Positions 16,061 to 24,454 of a stretch of 64,000 bases of DNA are shown here, piece by piece. The notes beneath the pieces are model-generated. The model was not told the DNA's origin. It saw only the letters and a program-made list of their open reading frames with translations, and did not search any database. How positions within the stretch are numbered: position 1 is the first letter of the stretch; the number at the start of each line of letters is the position of its first letter. Origin of the DNA: JAODBJ01 sp963782465 (GTDB taxonomy: Bacteria; Actinomycetota; Acidimicrobiia; IMCC26256; PALSA-610); the NCBI GenBank assembly GCA_963782465.1, contig CAWAJR010000005.1, positions 1-64,000 of the forward strand, read 5' to 3'. The translations under genes and the position numbers were made by a program.

Positions 16061-16773
16061 ATGTACTCCCAGCCGGCGGCGTCCATCATCAGGCGGTGGC
16101 GGGCACCGTCGGCCTCGAGCTTCGCGGCGTCGAGGTACGCGACATCGTCGGGGTACAAGCACACTGCGGGGCCGCCTTCCACGAAGTGGAAACGGGGCAT
16201 GAAGTCGAACGGCTCGGCGGCCGTGAACGCGGCGATCGCTTCGTCGACAGTGGCGTGCGCCACCAGTTCGAGCAGGGTGACGAACTGCGGCGGCGCGAGT
16301 TCGATCTCGCCCGCGGCGCGCCGGTCGAGTGCGTCCTGGGGCCGGAACCACGCGATGACATCCGTTTCGGAGCCGTCGGCCCGTTCGTCGCCGCCGCCGG
16401 CCCGCCCGACGAAGAACCACGTCTCGAACCGCTTGGGCGAGATGTCGGGGGTCGTCCATTTGGAGAGGTGCACGAGCGTGCTCGCGTCGACTTCCACGCC
16501 GGCTTCTTCGAGCGACTCGCGTGCCGCGGCGCGTTTGGCCGCCTCGAAGACGTCGTCGGGGTCGCCGGCGTAGTCGTCGGGGTCGACCCGACCGCCGGGG
16601 AACACCCACGCGCCACCGTGGAAGGCGAGCTTCGACGAGCGCTTCCCGAGCAGCACCTCGATGCCGTCGTCGCCGTCGCGCAGCAGCACCACGGTCGCGG
16701 CCGGTACGGCCTCCGCGCCCGTCGGTTCGCCCATCCGGGCGCGGCGCGACTCCACCCAATCCTGCATGCTCAT
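16051..16773 (-). CDS. Nudix hydrolase
   Basis: A 240-residue Nudix protein. The Nudix box is spread over GGAWVFPGGRVDPDD and AAARESLEEAGVEV, fitting G-x5-E-x7-R-E-U-x-E-E-x-G-U with an insertion, as in NUDT7/NUDT19-like CoA diphosphatases. It would cleave a nucleoside-diphosphate-linked metabolite, perhaps CoA or acyl-CoA, which fits its operon partner. Its ATG 16773 overlaps the stop of the CoA ligase gene by four bases. Its stop codon lies inside the 37-bp palindrome. Confidence 0.82.
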   Translation of the reverse strand: MSMQDWVESRRARMGEPTGAEAVPAATVVLLRDGDDGIEVLLGKRSSKLAFHGGAWVFPGGRVDPDDYAGDPDDVFEAAKRAAARESLEEAGVEVDASTLVHLSKWTTPDISPKRFETWFFVGRAGGGDERADGSETDVIAWFRPQDALDRRAAGEIELAPPQFVTLLELVAHATVDEAIAAFTAAEPFDFMPRFHFVEGGPAVCLYPDDVAYLDAAKLEADGARHRLMMDAAGWEYMRR

Positions 16774-18473
16774 GGCAGCGTCTCGACCGCCAGGTCGCCC
16801 TTCTCGTGACGGGCGCGCAGCACCTTCTTGTCGAACTTCCCGACGCTCGTCTTCGGCACCTCGTCGATGAACGACCAGCGTTCGGGTACCTGCCATTTCG
16901 CGACGTGCTCGCCGAGGAACGCAGCCAGCTCGCCAGCGCCGGCGGCCGAACCGGACCGCAGCACGACGCACGCGAGCGGGCGCTCCTGCCAGCGCGGGTC
17001 GGCGACGCCGATCACCGAAGCCTCCAGCACGTCGGGGTGTGCCATCAGGTGGTTTTCGAGTTCCACCGAAGAAATCCACTCGCCGCCCGACTTGATCACG
17101 TCCTTGGCCCGGTCGGTGATCTGCACGAAGCCGTTCGGATCGATCGACGCGACATCGCCGGTGCGCAGCCAGCCGCCGTCGAACTTCTCGGGTGACGCGT
17201 CGCGGTAGTACGAACCGGTGATCCACGGCCCGCGGGCTTCGATCTCCCCGACCGCGACACCGTCCCACGGCAACGGCGTGCCGTCGTCGCCGACGATGCG
17301 CAACTCGACACCGGCGATGATGCGCCCCGTCTTGGCCCGCCAGTCGAACTCGTCGCTCGTGCCGATCTCGACGCCCGCCGGTGGCCGCGCCGTTGCCGCG
17401 AGCGGGCTCGTTTCGGTCATCCCCCAACCCTGGATGACGTCGACGTCGTAGCGCTCGTGGAACTTCTCCATCAACGAACGCGGGACGGCGGAACCACCGC
17501 AGACGATCGTGCGCAGCGACGACAGGTCGAGTTCGTTCGACTCGCCGTAGCGCAGGATGTCGGCCCAGATCGTCGGCACCGCGCCGGAACAGGTGACCTG
17601 CTCGTCGCGCACCATCCGGGTGAGTGGCTCGGCCTGGAGGAACCGGTCGGGCATCACCAAGGTCGCGCCGCACAAGAACGCGGCGTACGGGATGCCCCAC
17701 GCGTTGGCATGGAACATCGGCACGATCGGCAGGATCCGGTCACGTTCGCCGACGTCCAGCGCATTCGGAGTGGTCGCGCTGAGCGAGTGCAGGTACGACG
17801 AACGGTGCGAATAGACGACACCCTTCGGGTTGCCGGTCGTGCCGCTGGTGAAGCACATCGCGGCCGCCGAGCGCTCGTCGAGGTCGGGCCACACGAAGCC
17901 CGGCTGCTCGGCGGCGAGCACATCGTGGTAGCGCAGCACTGCGACGTCGCGACCCGCCGCGGTGGTCGCCTCGGCGAGCGCCGACGCATCGCCGTTGCCG
18001 ACGACGATGAACGTCTCCACCGTCTGCAGGTCGGGGGCGACCCGTGCGAGCACCGGCACCAGGCTGTCGTCGACGATGACGATCTTGTCTTCGGCGTGGT
18101 TGATGACGTACGTCAACTGCTCGGGGAACAGGCGGATGTTCAGGGTGTGCAACACCGCACCGAGGCCCGGTACCGCGAAGTACGCCTCGAGGTGTTCCTG
18201 GTTGTTCCACGCGAACGTGCCGACCCGGTCGCCGGGCGCCACCCCCAGCCGGGCCAATCCTGCCGCGAGCCGGTCGGCGTTGTCGGCCACCTCGGCGTAG
18301 GTCGCTCGCCGCGGCGGACCGTCGCCGGTCCAGGTGACGCACTCCTTGGCCCCGTAGACGCGGCGCCCGTGCTGCAAGATCGCCGTGATCGTCAGCGGTA
18401 CGTCCTGCATCGTGCTCTGCATCGCGTTCGGCACCGTGCTTTGCATCGCGTTTTGCATCGTGCTCGACGTCAT
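16770..18473 (-). CDS. Long-chain acyl-CoA synthetase (AMP-forming)
   Basis: A 567-residue ANL-superfamily ligase that activates fatty acids with ATP and CoA. The phosphate-binding loop is FTSGTTGNPKGVVYSH, followed by VIQGWGMTETSPLA, DGGWLRTGDVASI and the C-terminal catalytic Lys region PKTSVGKFDKKVL. The first 25 residues are an unusual M-Q-[NS]-[AT] repeat encoded by 12-bp tandem repeats. GGAG lies upstream of ATG 18473, but several repeat ATGs could also serve. It is co-translated with the Nudix gene. Confidence 0.9.
   Translation of the reverse strand: MTSSTMQNAMQSTVPNAMQSTMQDVPLTITAILQHGRRVYGAKECVTWTGDGPPRRATYAEVADNADRLAAGLARLGVAPGDRVGTFAWNNQEHLEAYFAVPGLGAVLHTLNIRLFPEQLTYVINHAEDKIVIVDDSLVPVLARVAPDLQTVETFIVVGNGDASALAEATTAAGRDVAVLRYHDVLAAEQPGFVWPDLDERSAAAMCFTSGTTGNPKGVVYSHRSSYLHSLSATTPNALDVGERDRILPIVPMFHANAWGIPYAAFLCGATLVMPDRFLQAEPLTRMVRDEQVTCSGAVPTIWADILRYGESNELDLSSLRTIVCGGSAVPRSLMEKFHERYDVDVIQGWGMTETSPLAATARPPAGVEIGTSDEFDWRAKTGRIIAGVELRIVGDDGTPLPWDGVAVGEIEARGPWITGSYYRDASPEKFDGGWLRTGDVASIDPNGFVQITDRAKDVIKSGGEWISSVELENHLMAHPDVLEASVIGVADPRWQERPLACVVLRSGSAAGAGELAAFLGEHVAKWQVPERWSFIDEVPKTSVGKFDKKVLRARHEKGDLAVETLP
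18406..18465. repeat. Five imperfect 12-bp tandem repeats
   Basis: The units are TGCATCGTGCTC, TGCATCGCGTTC, GGCACCGTGCTT, TGCATCGCGTTT and TGCATCGTGCTC. Read on the reverse strand they encode tetrapeptides of the form M-Q-(N/S)-(A/T) at the start of the acyl-CoA synthetase, so each good unit offers an in-frame ATG. Confidence 0.8.
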
Positions 18474-18527
18474 CGCGTCTCCTCGCCCACCCGACTGCAG
18501 GTGGCGAGAGCGTAACGCTGCGTCGCG

Positions 18528-19466
18528 CTACTCCGCGAGCGACACCTCGTCGCGCGCCCGGGCAACGACGGTCACCAGATCACCGAACGCCCAAGGGATG
18601 CCCCACTGGGGCGGTACCCGGCGCAGTGCCCGGCCCAGCCGCACGAGCGCAGGGGCACGGCGGGGCGCGTCGAGCAGCGACGCCGCGAACCCGAGGCTCA
18701 CCCACTTGTGTGCCGGCTCGAACGCCGTGATGCTCACCCCCAGTTCGTCGAGCATCACTTCGAGCGGTTGCCGGGCGTCGAGCCAGACCACGCTCGGCGG
18801 AGCCACGATCTGCCAGTGCGAACCGAGCATGCGAGCGAGCCGGCTACGACGGTTCCACGTCTCGATGACGAGCACACCTCCCGGCGCCAGGCAGGCGAGC
18901 GCCGAAGCGAGAAACCGGTCGGGCGCGGCGACGTCCGCGAGGACCTGGTAGATCGTCACGACGTCGAACGAGCGTGGCTGGTCGGCGGCAATGTGCGCGA
19001 CGTCGTCGGCGACGCGGTAACCCCTCGCCCGAACCCGGGACGCGAGGACCGGCGACACTTCCACGCCTTCCGCGTCGAACCCTGCCGCGCGGGCTGCGTC
19101 GAGGACGTAGCCATACGCGCAACCGATGTCGAGGAGCCGGCCGGGTGGGCCGACCTCTCGCGTCACTCGGCGAAGGCGCGCCCTCGCGTTGCGACGGTGC
19201 AGCGGCGCGTCACGTTCGTAGTCGTCGTACCCGCCGGTGCGTTGCCCGGTGAAATAGCCCTCGTCGAAATACGCCTCGAGCATGGCCTCGCTCGGTACGG
19301 GGTCGAGGTGCGCCAACCCGCATCCCGGGCACACGACGTAGCTGAACTCGCTGACGTCGAAGAGCGGTGCGGTCAACCGGCACCCGCACGCGGGGCACCC
19401 GGGCGCGGTTCGCCCCCGTGCGACCACGTGCGGAAGTGAAGTTGTCGTCTCGGGCTGGCTGACCAC
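18528..19466 (-). CDS. Class I SAM methyltransferase with zinc-ribbon N-terminus
   Basis: A 312-residue protein. Two Cys pairs near the start, CPACGC and CPGCG, form a zinc ribbon. The AdoMet site is GRLLDIGCAYGYVLDAARAA, followed by FDVVTIYQVLADVAAPDRFL and LAPGGVLVIETWNRRSR. Such zinc-ribbon methyltransferases often act on sugars or lipids in cell-surface or natural-product pathways; the substrate here is unknown. It is downstream of the UbiA-family gene in the same direction. Confidence 0.78.
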   Translation of the reverse strand: MVSQPETTTSLPHVVARGRTAPGCPACGCRLTAPLFDVSEFSYVVCPGCGLAHLDPVPSEAMLEAYFDEGYFTGQRTGGYDDYERDAPLHRRNARARLRRVTREVGPPGRLLDIGCAYGYVLDAARAAGFDAEGVEVSPVLASRVRARGYRVADDVAHIAADQPRSFDVVTIYQVLADVAAPDRFLASALACLAPGGVLVIETWNRRSRLARMLGSHWQIVAPPSVVWLDARQPLEVMLDELGVSITAFEPAHKWVSLGFAASLLDAPRRAPALVRLGRALRRVPPQWGIPWAFGDLVTVVARARDEVSLAE

Positions 19467-19542
19467 TCACCCACCGATTGCGTCGCGCAACGGGCTTTCG
19501 ACGACAACTACCCGAACCGCGCTGTTTTCTACCAACCGTTTT

Positions 19543-20568
19543 CTACCAACCGACGATCGCGCCGATCACCAACCCCAACGCGAACAGGCCACCCGCGCGC
19601 CGGGTCAAAAGGAACGAGTGGGGCGCGAACCACAACGGCCACACCGGGTTCGGTACCGGCGACTCGTCGGGTTTCGGCTGGTCGTAGGCTTTCCACACGC
19701 GCACGAGCACGGGGAACGAAGCGAACACGAGCAACGACGCGACCGGCAACACACGCGCGCCGACCAGCGCGACGATCGACGCGTAGAACGTCGCGAACAT
19801 CCCTTGGGTGATGCGACGGGCGCGGGATTCCCCGAGCAGCACCGGCAATGTGTGCGTGCCGTCGGGCGCGTCCCACGGGATCTTGTCGATGTGCTTTCCC
19901 ATCAGCACCGTGGTGCAGAGCACTGCGTAGGGCAGTGACGCGAGCACGATCGCTCCGGGGATGTGGCCGGTCGCGGCGTAGTACGTCCCGCCGACCATCA
20001 ACGGCCCCCACACCGCGATCACCGTCGGTTCGCCCAGGCCGTGCTTCTTCAGGCGTAGCGGCGGTGCCGTATAGGCCGCGGAAAGGACGAACCCTCCGAG
20101 CGCGAACGCCGGGATCGCCCAGCCTCGCACGATCGTCAGCACGACCATGATCGCGAGGCACACCGCGTTCACGACGAGCGCGCACAGCGCGAGTCCCCGG
20201 CGGGTGATCACGCCCGACAGCACGGGGTGGGGCGAGTAGAGGTTGCGCGGGTAGTCGGGCCGGTCCGTTCCCACCTCGAGGTCGAACAGGTCGTTCATCA
20301 GGTTGTTCGCCATGTGGGCGAGCACGATCCCCGCGGCGGCCAGCGCGAACCAACCCCAGGCGACACTTGCACCGCGGTACACGGCCAGGAGACCGGCGAC
20401 GGCCGCCGAAACGAGCGTCATGGGCAGCACGCCGGCGCGCGTCAGGTAGAGCCACTTCGATACGGCGTCCATCTCGCCGCGCGGCGGGTTGGTGGTCGCC
20501 AGCACGTACAACCACTTCTGCACGACGTTCGGCGACCGTTGCGCGGCCGGGCTCAACGCATCGGACAT
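19543..20568 (-). CDS. UbiA-family prenyltransferase
   Basis: A 341-residue multi-pass membrane protein with the UbiA first Asp-rich motif in NNLMNDLFDLEVGTDRPDYP and a later second motif region around LMGKHIDKIPWDAPDGTHTL. It would transfer a prenyl chain to an aromatic or other acceptor. A second UbiA-type gene, in the menaquinone region, fits MenA better, so this one probably serves another product. ATG 20568 matches the natural start of the family. It is divergent from the PBP gene. Confidence 0.82.
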   Translation of the reverse strand: MSDALSPAAQRSPNVVQKWLYVLATTNPPRGEMDAVSKWLYLTRAGVLPMTLVSAAVAGLLAVYRGASVAWGWFALAAAGIVLAHMANNLMNDLFDLEVGTDRPDYPRNLYSPHPVLSGVITRRGLALCALVVNAVCLAIMVVLTIVRGWAIPAFALGGFVLSAAYTAPPLRLKKHGLGEPTVIAVWGPLMVGGTYYAATGHIPGAIVLASLPYAVLCTTVLMGKHIDKIPWDAPDGTHTLPVLLGESRARRITQGMFATFYASIVALVGARVLPVASLLVFASFPVLVRVWKAYDQPKPDESPVPNPVWPLWFAPHSFLLTRRAGGLFALGLVIGAIVGW

Positions 20569-20633
20569 GGGCGTGAGCGTACGCGGTTCGCCGCGCGCGC
20601 CAAAAGGGCGCCCGCGTTCTGCGATCCTGGGGC

Positions 20634-22587
20634 ATGCGCCGTCTGGGGGTCGGAGCGGTTGTGGTCGCGCTCGCGATCGGGGCCGTCGTGTTCTTCGTGC
20701 GGCGTAACGACGACGCGTCCCCCGACAAGCCGGTCGTCGTCCCGACCGCGCAGGTGCGCAGCTACCTCGCGGCGTGGTCGGCAGGCGATTACCAGACGAT
20801 GGAAGGCATGGTGTACCGCCCGCCGGCAACCTTCGCGAGCAGTCACCGGCAGATGGTGAGCGCACTCGGGGTCGCCGGTAGCCGGTTCACGGCCGGGCGG
20901 GTGTCGTTCGCCGGCACCGACACGACCCACGCGAGCGCGACGTTCGACGCGACGCTCTCATTGAAGGGGTTCGGTCCCTGGCACTACGCCGGGCACCTTT
21001 CCCTGGTGCGCATCGTCACGACGAAGAACGGCACGATCACACCCGCGCAGCCCGGCAACAACGACGGCACGTGGCGGATCGCGTGGTCACCCGCGGTGCT
21101 GCACCCCGAGATGCGACCCGGCCTCGCCTTCGGCCTCAGCCGCACCTGGCCGCAGCGTGCATCGATCCTCGACGACAACCTGGGTGTGCTCGCGAGCACC
21201 GGGGCGGTCGTCGACATCGGCGTCGAGCCGTCGCACATCAAGAACCGCGCCGACGTCGCCGCCGCGCTCCAGGCGCAGGTCGGCGTGACGCGGGCGCAAC
21301 TCGACGCCGCGCTCGTCGGCGCGCAGCCCGACTGGTTCGTGAGAGTCGCGACCCTCGCACGGGGTGCCCACTACGACGCGGTGCACGCGGTGCTCGCACC
21401 GGTTCCCGGCATCCTGTTCCAACCCCGCGAGGGTCGCGTCGGCCCGAACGACACGTTCGCGAGCGACATCGTCGGCACCACCCACGAAGCAACCGCCGAC
21501 GACCTCAAACGGCTGGGTGCCCCGTACCAAACCGGCGACGTCGTCGGTGCGAGCGGCATCGAACAGACCTACGAACGCCGCCTCGCCGGCACACCGTCGG
21601 GTGCCGTGCAACTCGTCGACGCGAAGTCGCACAAGGTCGTCACCGTGCTGCATTCGTTCAAAGGCGCGCCGTCGGAACCGGTCGCGACCACCCTCGACCC
21701 GCAGGTACAGGCGGCCGCCGATGCCGCGCTCGCGGGGGCGGGCACGAAACAGCCCGCCGCCCTGGTCGCGGTCGACGTGCCGACCGGTGAGGTGCGCGCG
21801 GTCGCCAACCAACCCGTCGGAGGGTTCAACCGCGCGATCGACGGCCATTACCCGCCGGGCAGCACGTTCAAGGTGGTGACGGCAACGGCCGCGCTGAGCA
21901 CGGGTGCGACTTCGCAGTCGCCCATCACGTGCCCACCGAACATCACCGTCGACGGCGCGACGTTCAACAACTTCGAGCAGGAGACCCTCGGCACGATCAC
22001 GTTCCGCACCGCCTTCGCGAAGTCGTGCAACACCGCGTTCGTGCAACTGGCACAACACGCCGGCGAGAGCGCGGTGGAGACGGCCGCGAAGGAATTCGGG
22101 TTCGGGGTCGCCTACAAGACCGGCATGCCGAGCTTCGGGGGTTCGTACCCGGCGCCCAAGGACCAGGCCGAATTCGCGGCGTCGGCGTTCGGGCAGGGAC
22201 GCGTCGACGTGAGCCCGCTGCACATGGCGAGTGTCGCGGCCGCCGCCGCGAGTGGGCAGTGGAAACCGCCGGTGATCGTGCGGGGAGTGAAGCAACCGAC
22301 GACCGTCGCGGTGCCGCCGATCCCGCCGACGATCTTGCCGACACTGCACGACTTCATGGCCGCCGTCCTGCAACCCGGCGGCACCGCGGCGGGCGCAACC
22401 GTTCCCGGCCGCACCGTGTTCGGCAAGACCGGGACCGCCGAGTACGGCGGCGGCCCACCCACCGACGCACGCGTGGTTCATCGGCTACTACAACAACACC
22501 GCGTTCGCGGTGATCGTCGAGGGCGGCGGGGTGGGTGGCGCCGTCGCGGCACCGATCGCCGCCCACTTCGTCGCCGCGCTCCCCTGA
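20634..22587 (+). CDS. Class B penicillin-binding protein (MecA_N type), frameshifted
   Basis: A peptidoglycan transpeptidase. It has an N-terminal membrane anchor (residues 4-22), an NTF2-like MecA_N domain, a dimerisation domain, and the transpeptidase domain. Catalytic motifs are S410-x-x-K in PPGSTFKVV, S464-C-N, and K598-T-G in FGKTGTAEY. The frame breaks at about 22465-22475, after PTDA; one base too many (or two missing) restores AWFIGYYNNTAFAVIVEGGG and the TGA at 22585. It probably acts in septal or side-wall synthesis. Its stop lies in the arm of the downstream hairpin. Confidence 0.85.
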
Positions 22588-22659
22588 CCCCACTCGTTTT
22601 GATGTCGTCAGCGCGCCGTCGACCGCGCTTTCGCGACATCAAAACGAGTTGGGGGTCAG
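22584..22659. terminator. Long hairpin between convergent genes
   Basis: The arms at 22584-22607 and 22634-22659 match over 24 bases with a 2-base bulge, around a GC-rich 26-base loop. The left arm contains the TGA of the PBP gene and the right arm the stop of the flavin reductase gene. It is probably a two-way terminator. Confidence 0.7.
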
Positions 22660-23219
22660 CCGCCGTAGTTCATGCGGGTGTCTTCCATGCGCAACACCGG
22701 CGTGTCCTCGGGCTTGAGGAACGCGCAATCGACGACCTCACCGATGAAGAACGTGTGATGACCCGTGACGACGGGTTGGCGCACTTCGCAGTCGAGGTAG
22801 GCGACCGCCTGGGCCAGGATCGGCGCGCCGGTCACCCGCTCGACGTAGGGGAACTCGTTGAGCGTCTTCGCCGCGAGGTCGACGTCGACCGGCTTCGTGA
22901 ACTTGCGGACGATCGCGCGATCTTCACGGTCGATGAGGCACAAGCTGAACACACCGCTCGCTTCGATCAACTCGTGCGTGAACGCCGTCTGGTCGACACC
23001 GATGCCGATCCATTTCGGGTCGAACGAAACCTGCGTCGCCCAGTTGAGGGTCATCGCGTTGCGGCGTTCACCGCGGTCGGTTGAACCGACCACGTAGAGC
23101 CCGCTCGGCATCGTCCACAGGAGGCGCCGGCGCAGCTTGTCGAACGCCTCGCGTTGTTCATCGGTGTCGGTGCCGGGAGGGAACGGTCCGATCACCCCTG
23201 TACCGCCGGGCTGGGCCAT
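22656..23219 (-). CDS. Flavin reductase-like, FMN-binding split barrel protein
   Basis: A 187-residue protein of the flavin reductase-like family, which binds FMN in a split barrel. Visible features are MPSGLYVVGSTDRGERRNAM, TLNWATQVSFDPKWIGIGVD, and the end region VVTGHHTFFIGEVVDC. It would supply reduced flavin or act as an FMN reductase. It is not clearly tied to either neighbour. Its stop codon lies in the right arm of the hairpin at 22584-22659. Confidence 0.8.
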   Translation of the reverse strand: MAQPGGTGVIGPFPPGTDTDEQREAFDKLRRRLLWTMPSGLYVVGSTDRGERRNAMTLNWATQVSFDPKWIGIGVDQTAFTHELIEASGVFSLCLIDREDRAIVRKFTKPVDVDLAAKTLNEFPYVERVTGAPILAQAVAYLDCEVRQPVVTGHHTFFIGEVVDCAFLKPEDTPVLRMEDTRMNYGG

Positions 23220-23296
23220 CGCGGTTGCACGCTACCGACGCGCGGCCGGTGTCGCATACCGGCCGATCACACCTTCGGTTGTGCAGCCCGAAGAGG

Positions 23297-24454
23297 TCAG
23301 GATTCGAGGTCGGCGGCGAGCCTCTGGGTCACGTCGACGAATTCCTCGACCATGTCGAACACGACCTGCTTGCTCGTGCGGACCGCGTTCATGCGGCTCA
23401 CGATCTGGCCGACGGGCATGCCGACGAGCTCGGGCGGCTGGTTCCGCCCCATCTTCTGGGTCGCGTAGGAATTGACGATGAACTGCAGCGGCATCGGCAG
23501 CGTGCCGGGCGACTCGGGCGCCTCCCAGGCCTCGGTCCACGCCGTGCGCAGCATGCGGGCCGGCTTGCCGGTGAGCGATCGCGACCGCACCGTGTCGGTC
23601 GAGGTCGCGTTCAGCAGCTTCTCGGTGACGACCGCGCCGGTGTCGTTCTCGGTCGTGGTCAGCCAGATCGAACCGGTCCACACACCGTCGGCACCCAGCG
23701 CCATCGCCGCGGCCATCTGCCGTCCCGACCCGACGCCGCCCGCGGCGAGCACGGGCACCGGGGCAATGGCGTCGACCACATCGGGGACGAGCACCATCGT
23801 CGCCACCTCGCCGGTGTGGCCTCCGGCCTCGTAGCCCTGGGCGATGATGATGTCGACGCCCTCGTTGACGTCGCGGACCGCCTGCTCGACCCGCCCGATG
23901 AGCGCGGCGACCTTGACACCCTGCGCGTGCGCGGCGTCGATCGCCGACTTGGGCGGCGGCCCGAGGGCCGATGCCAGCAGCGCGATGTTGTGCGAGAGCG
24001 CAACTTCGATCTGGGTCGCGCCGGTCGCCTCGGCCCACCCGAGCACCCCGCCGCCGACCAGCGACCCGGAACCGGCGCCCGCCGAGGTGCCGTCGTCGCC
24101 GGTCGAAGCTGCGGACGCGTCGCCGGTCACGCCGTGGTCGGCCAGGATCTTGTCGACATAGTCGTAATGCGTCTGGGGCACCAGGGCCTTGAGTTGCGAC
24201 CCGAGGTCGTCGTGGATCCCCTCCTGGCGGTCGACACTCTTGACCGGCATCACGACGTCGACACCGTAGGGCTTGCCGCCGACGTGCTCGTCGATCCACT
24301 TCAGCTCGAGCTCGAGCTGCTCGGGCGTGAACGCGAGCGCGCCGAGCACGCCCAACCCGCCGGCGTTGGTGACCGCGGCCGCCACGTCACGGCAGTGGGA
24401 GAAGGCGAAGATGGGGAACTCGATGCCGAACATCTCGCACAAGCGGTTCTTCAT
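23297..24454 (-). CDS. Nitronate monooxygenase-like flavoprotein
   Basis: A 385-residue NMO/2-nitropropane dioxygenase family TIM barrel that binds FMN. The N-terminus IEFPIFAFSHCRDVAAAVTN, a centre with IIIAQGYEAGGHTGEVATMV carrying the family His, and VLAAGGVGSGRQMAAAMALG for phosphate binding are visible. GGAGG at 24463-24467 supports ATG 24454, which overlaps the stop of the acyl-CoA synthetase by four bases. Such genes beside FadD genes occur in actinobacterial steroid or fatty-acid degradation, so the real role may be a FMN-linked oxidation step there. Confidence 0.82.
   Translation of the reverse strand: MKNRLCEMFGIEFPIFAFSHCRDVAAAVTNAGGLGVLGALAFTPEQLELELKWIDEHVGGKPYGVDVVMPVKSVDRQEGIHDDLGSQLKALVPQTHYDYVDKILADHGVTGDASAASTGDDGTSAGAGSGSLVGGGVLGWAEATGATQIEVALSHNIALLASALGPPPKSAIDAAHAQGVKVAALIGRVEQAVRDVNEGVDIIIAQGYEAGGHTGEVATMVLVPDVVDAIAPVPVLAAGGVGSGRQMAAAMALGADGVWTGSIWLTTTENDTGAVVTEKLLNATSTDTVRSRSLTGKPARMLRTAWTEAWEAPESPGTLPMPLQFIVNSYATQKMGRNQPPELVGMPVGQIVSRMNAVRTSKQVVFDMVEEFVDVTQRLAADLES

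Noticed and set aside
19543..20568. MenA, the menaquinone prenyltransferase
   Set aside because: The UbiA-family protein at 45767-46639 lies in the menaquinone cluster with the stronger MenA motif. This one probably serves another pathway.
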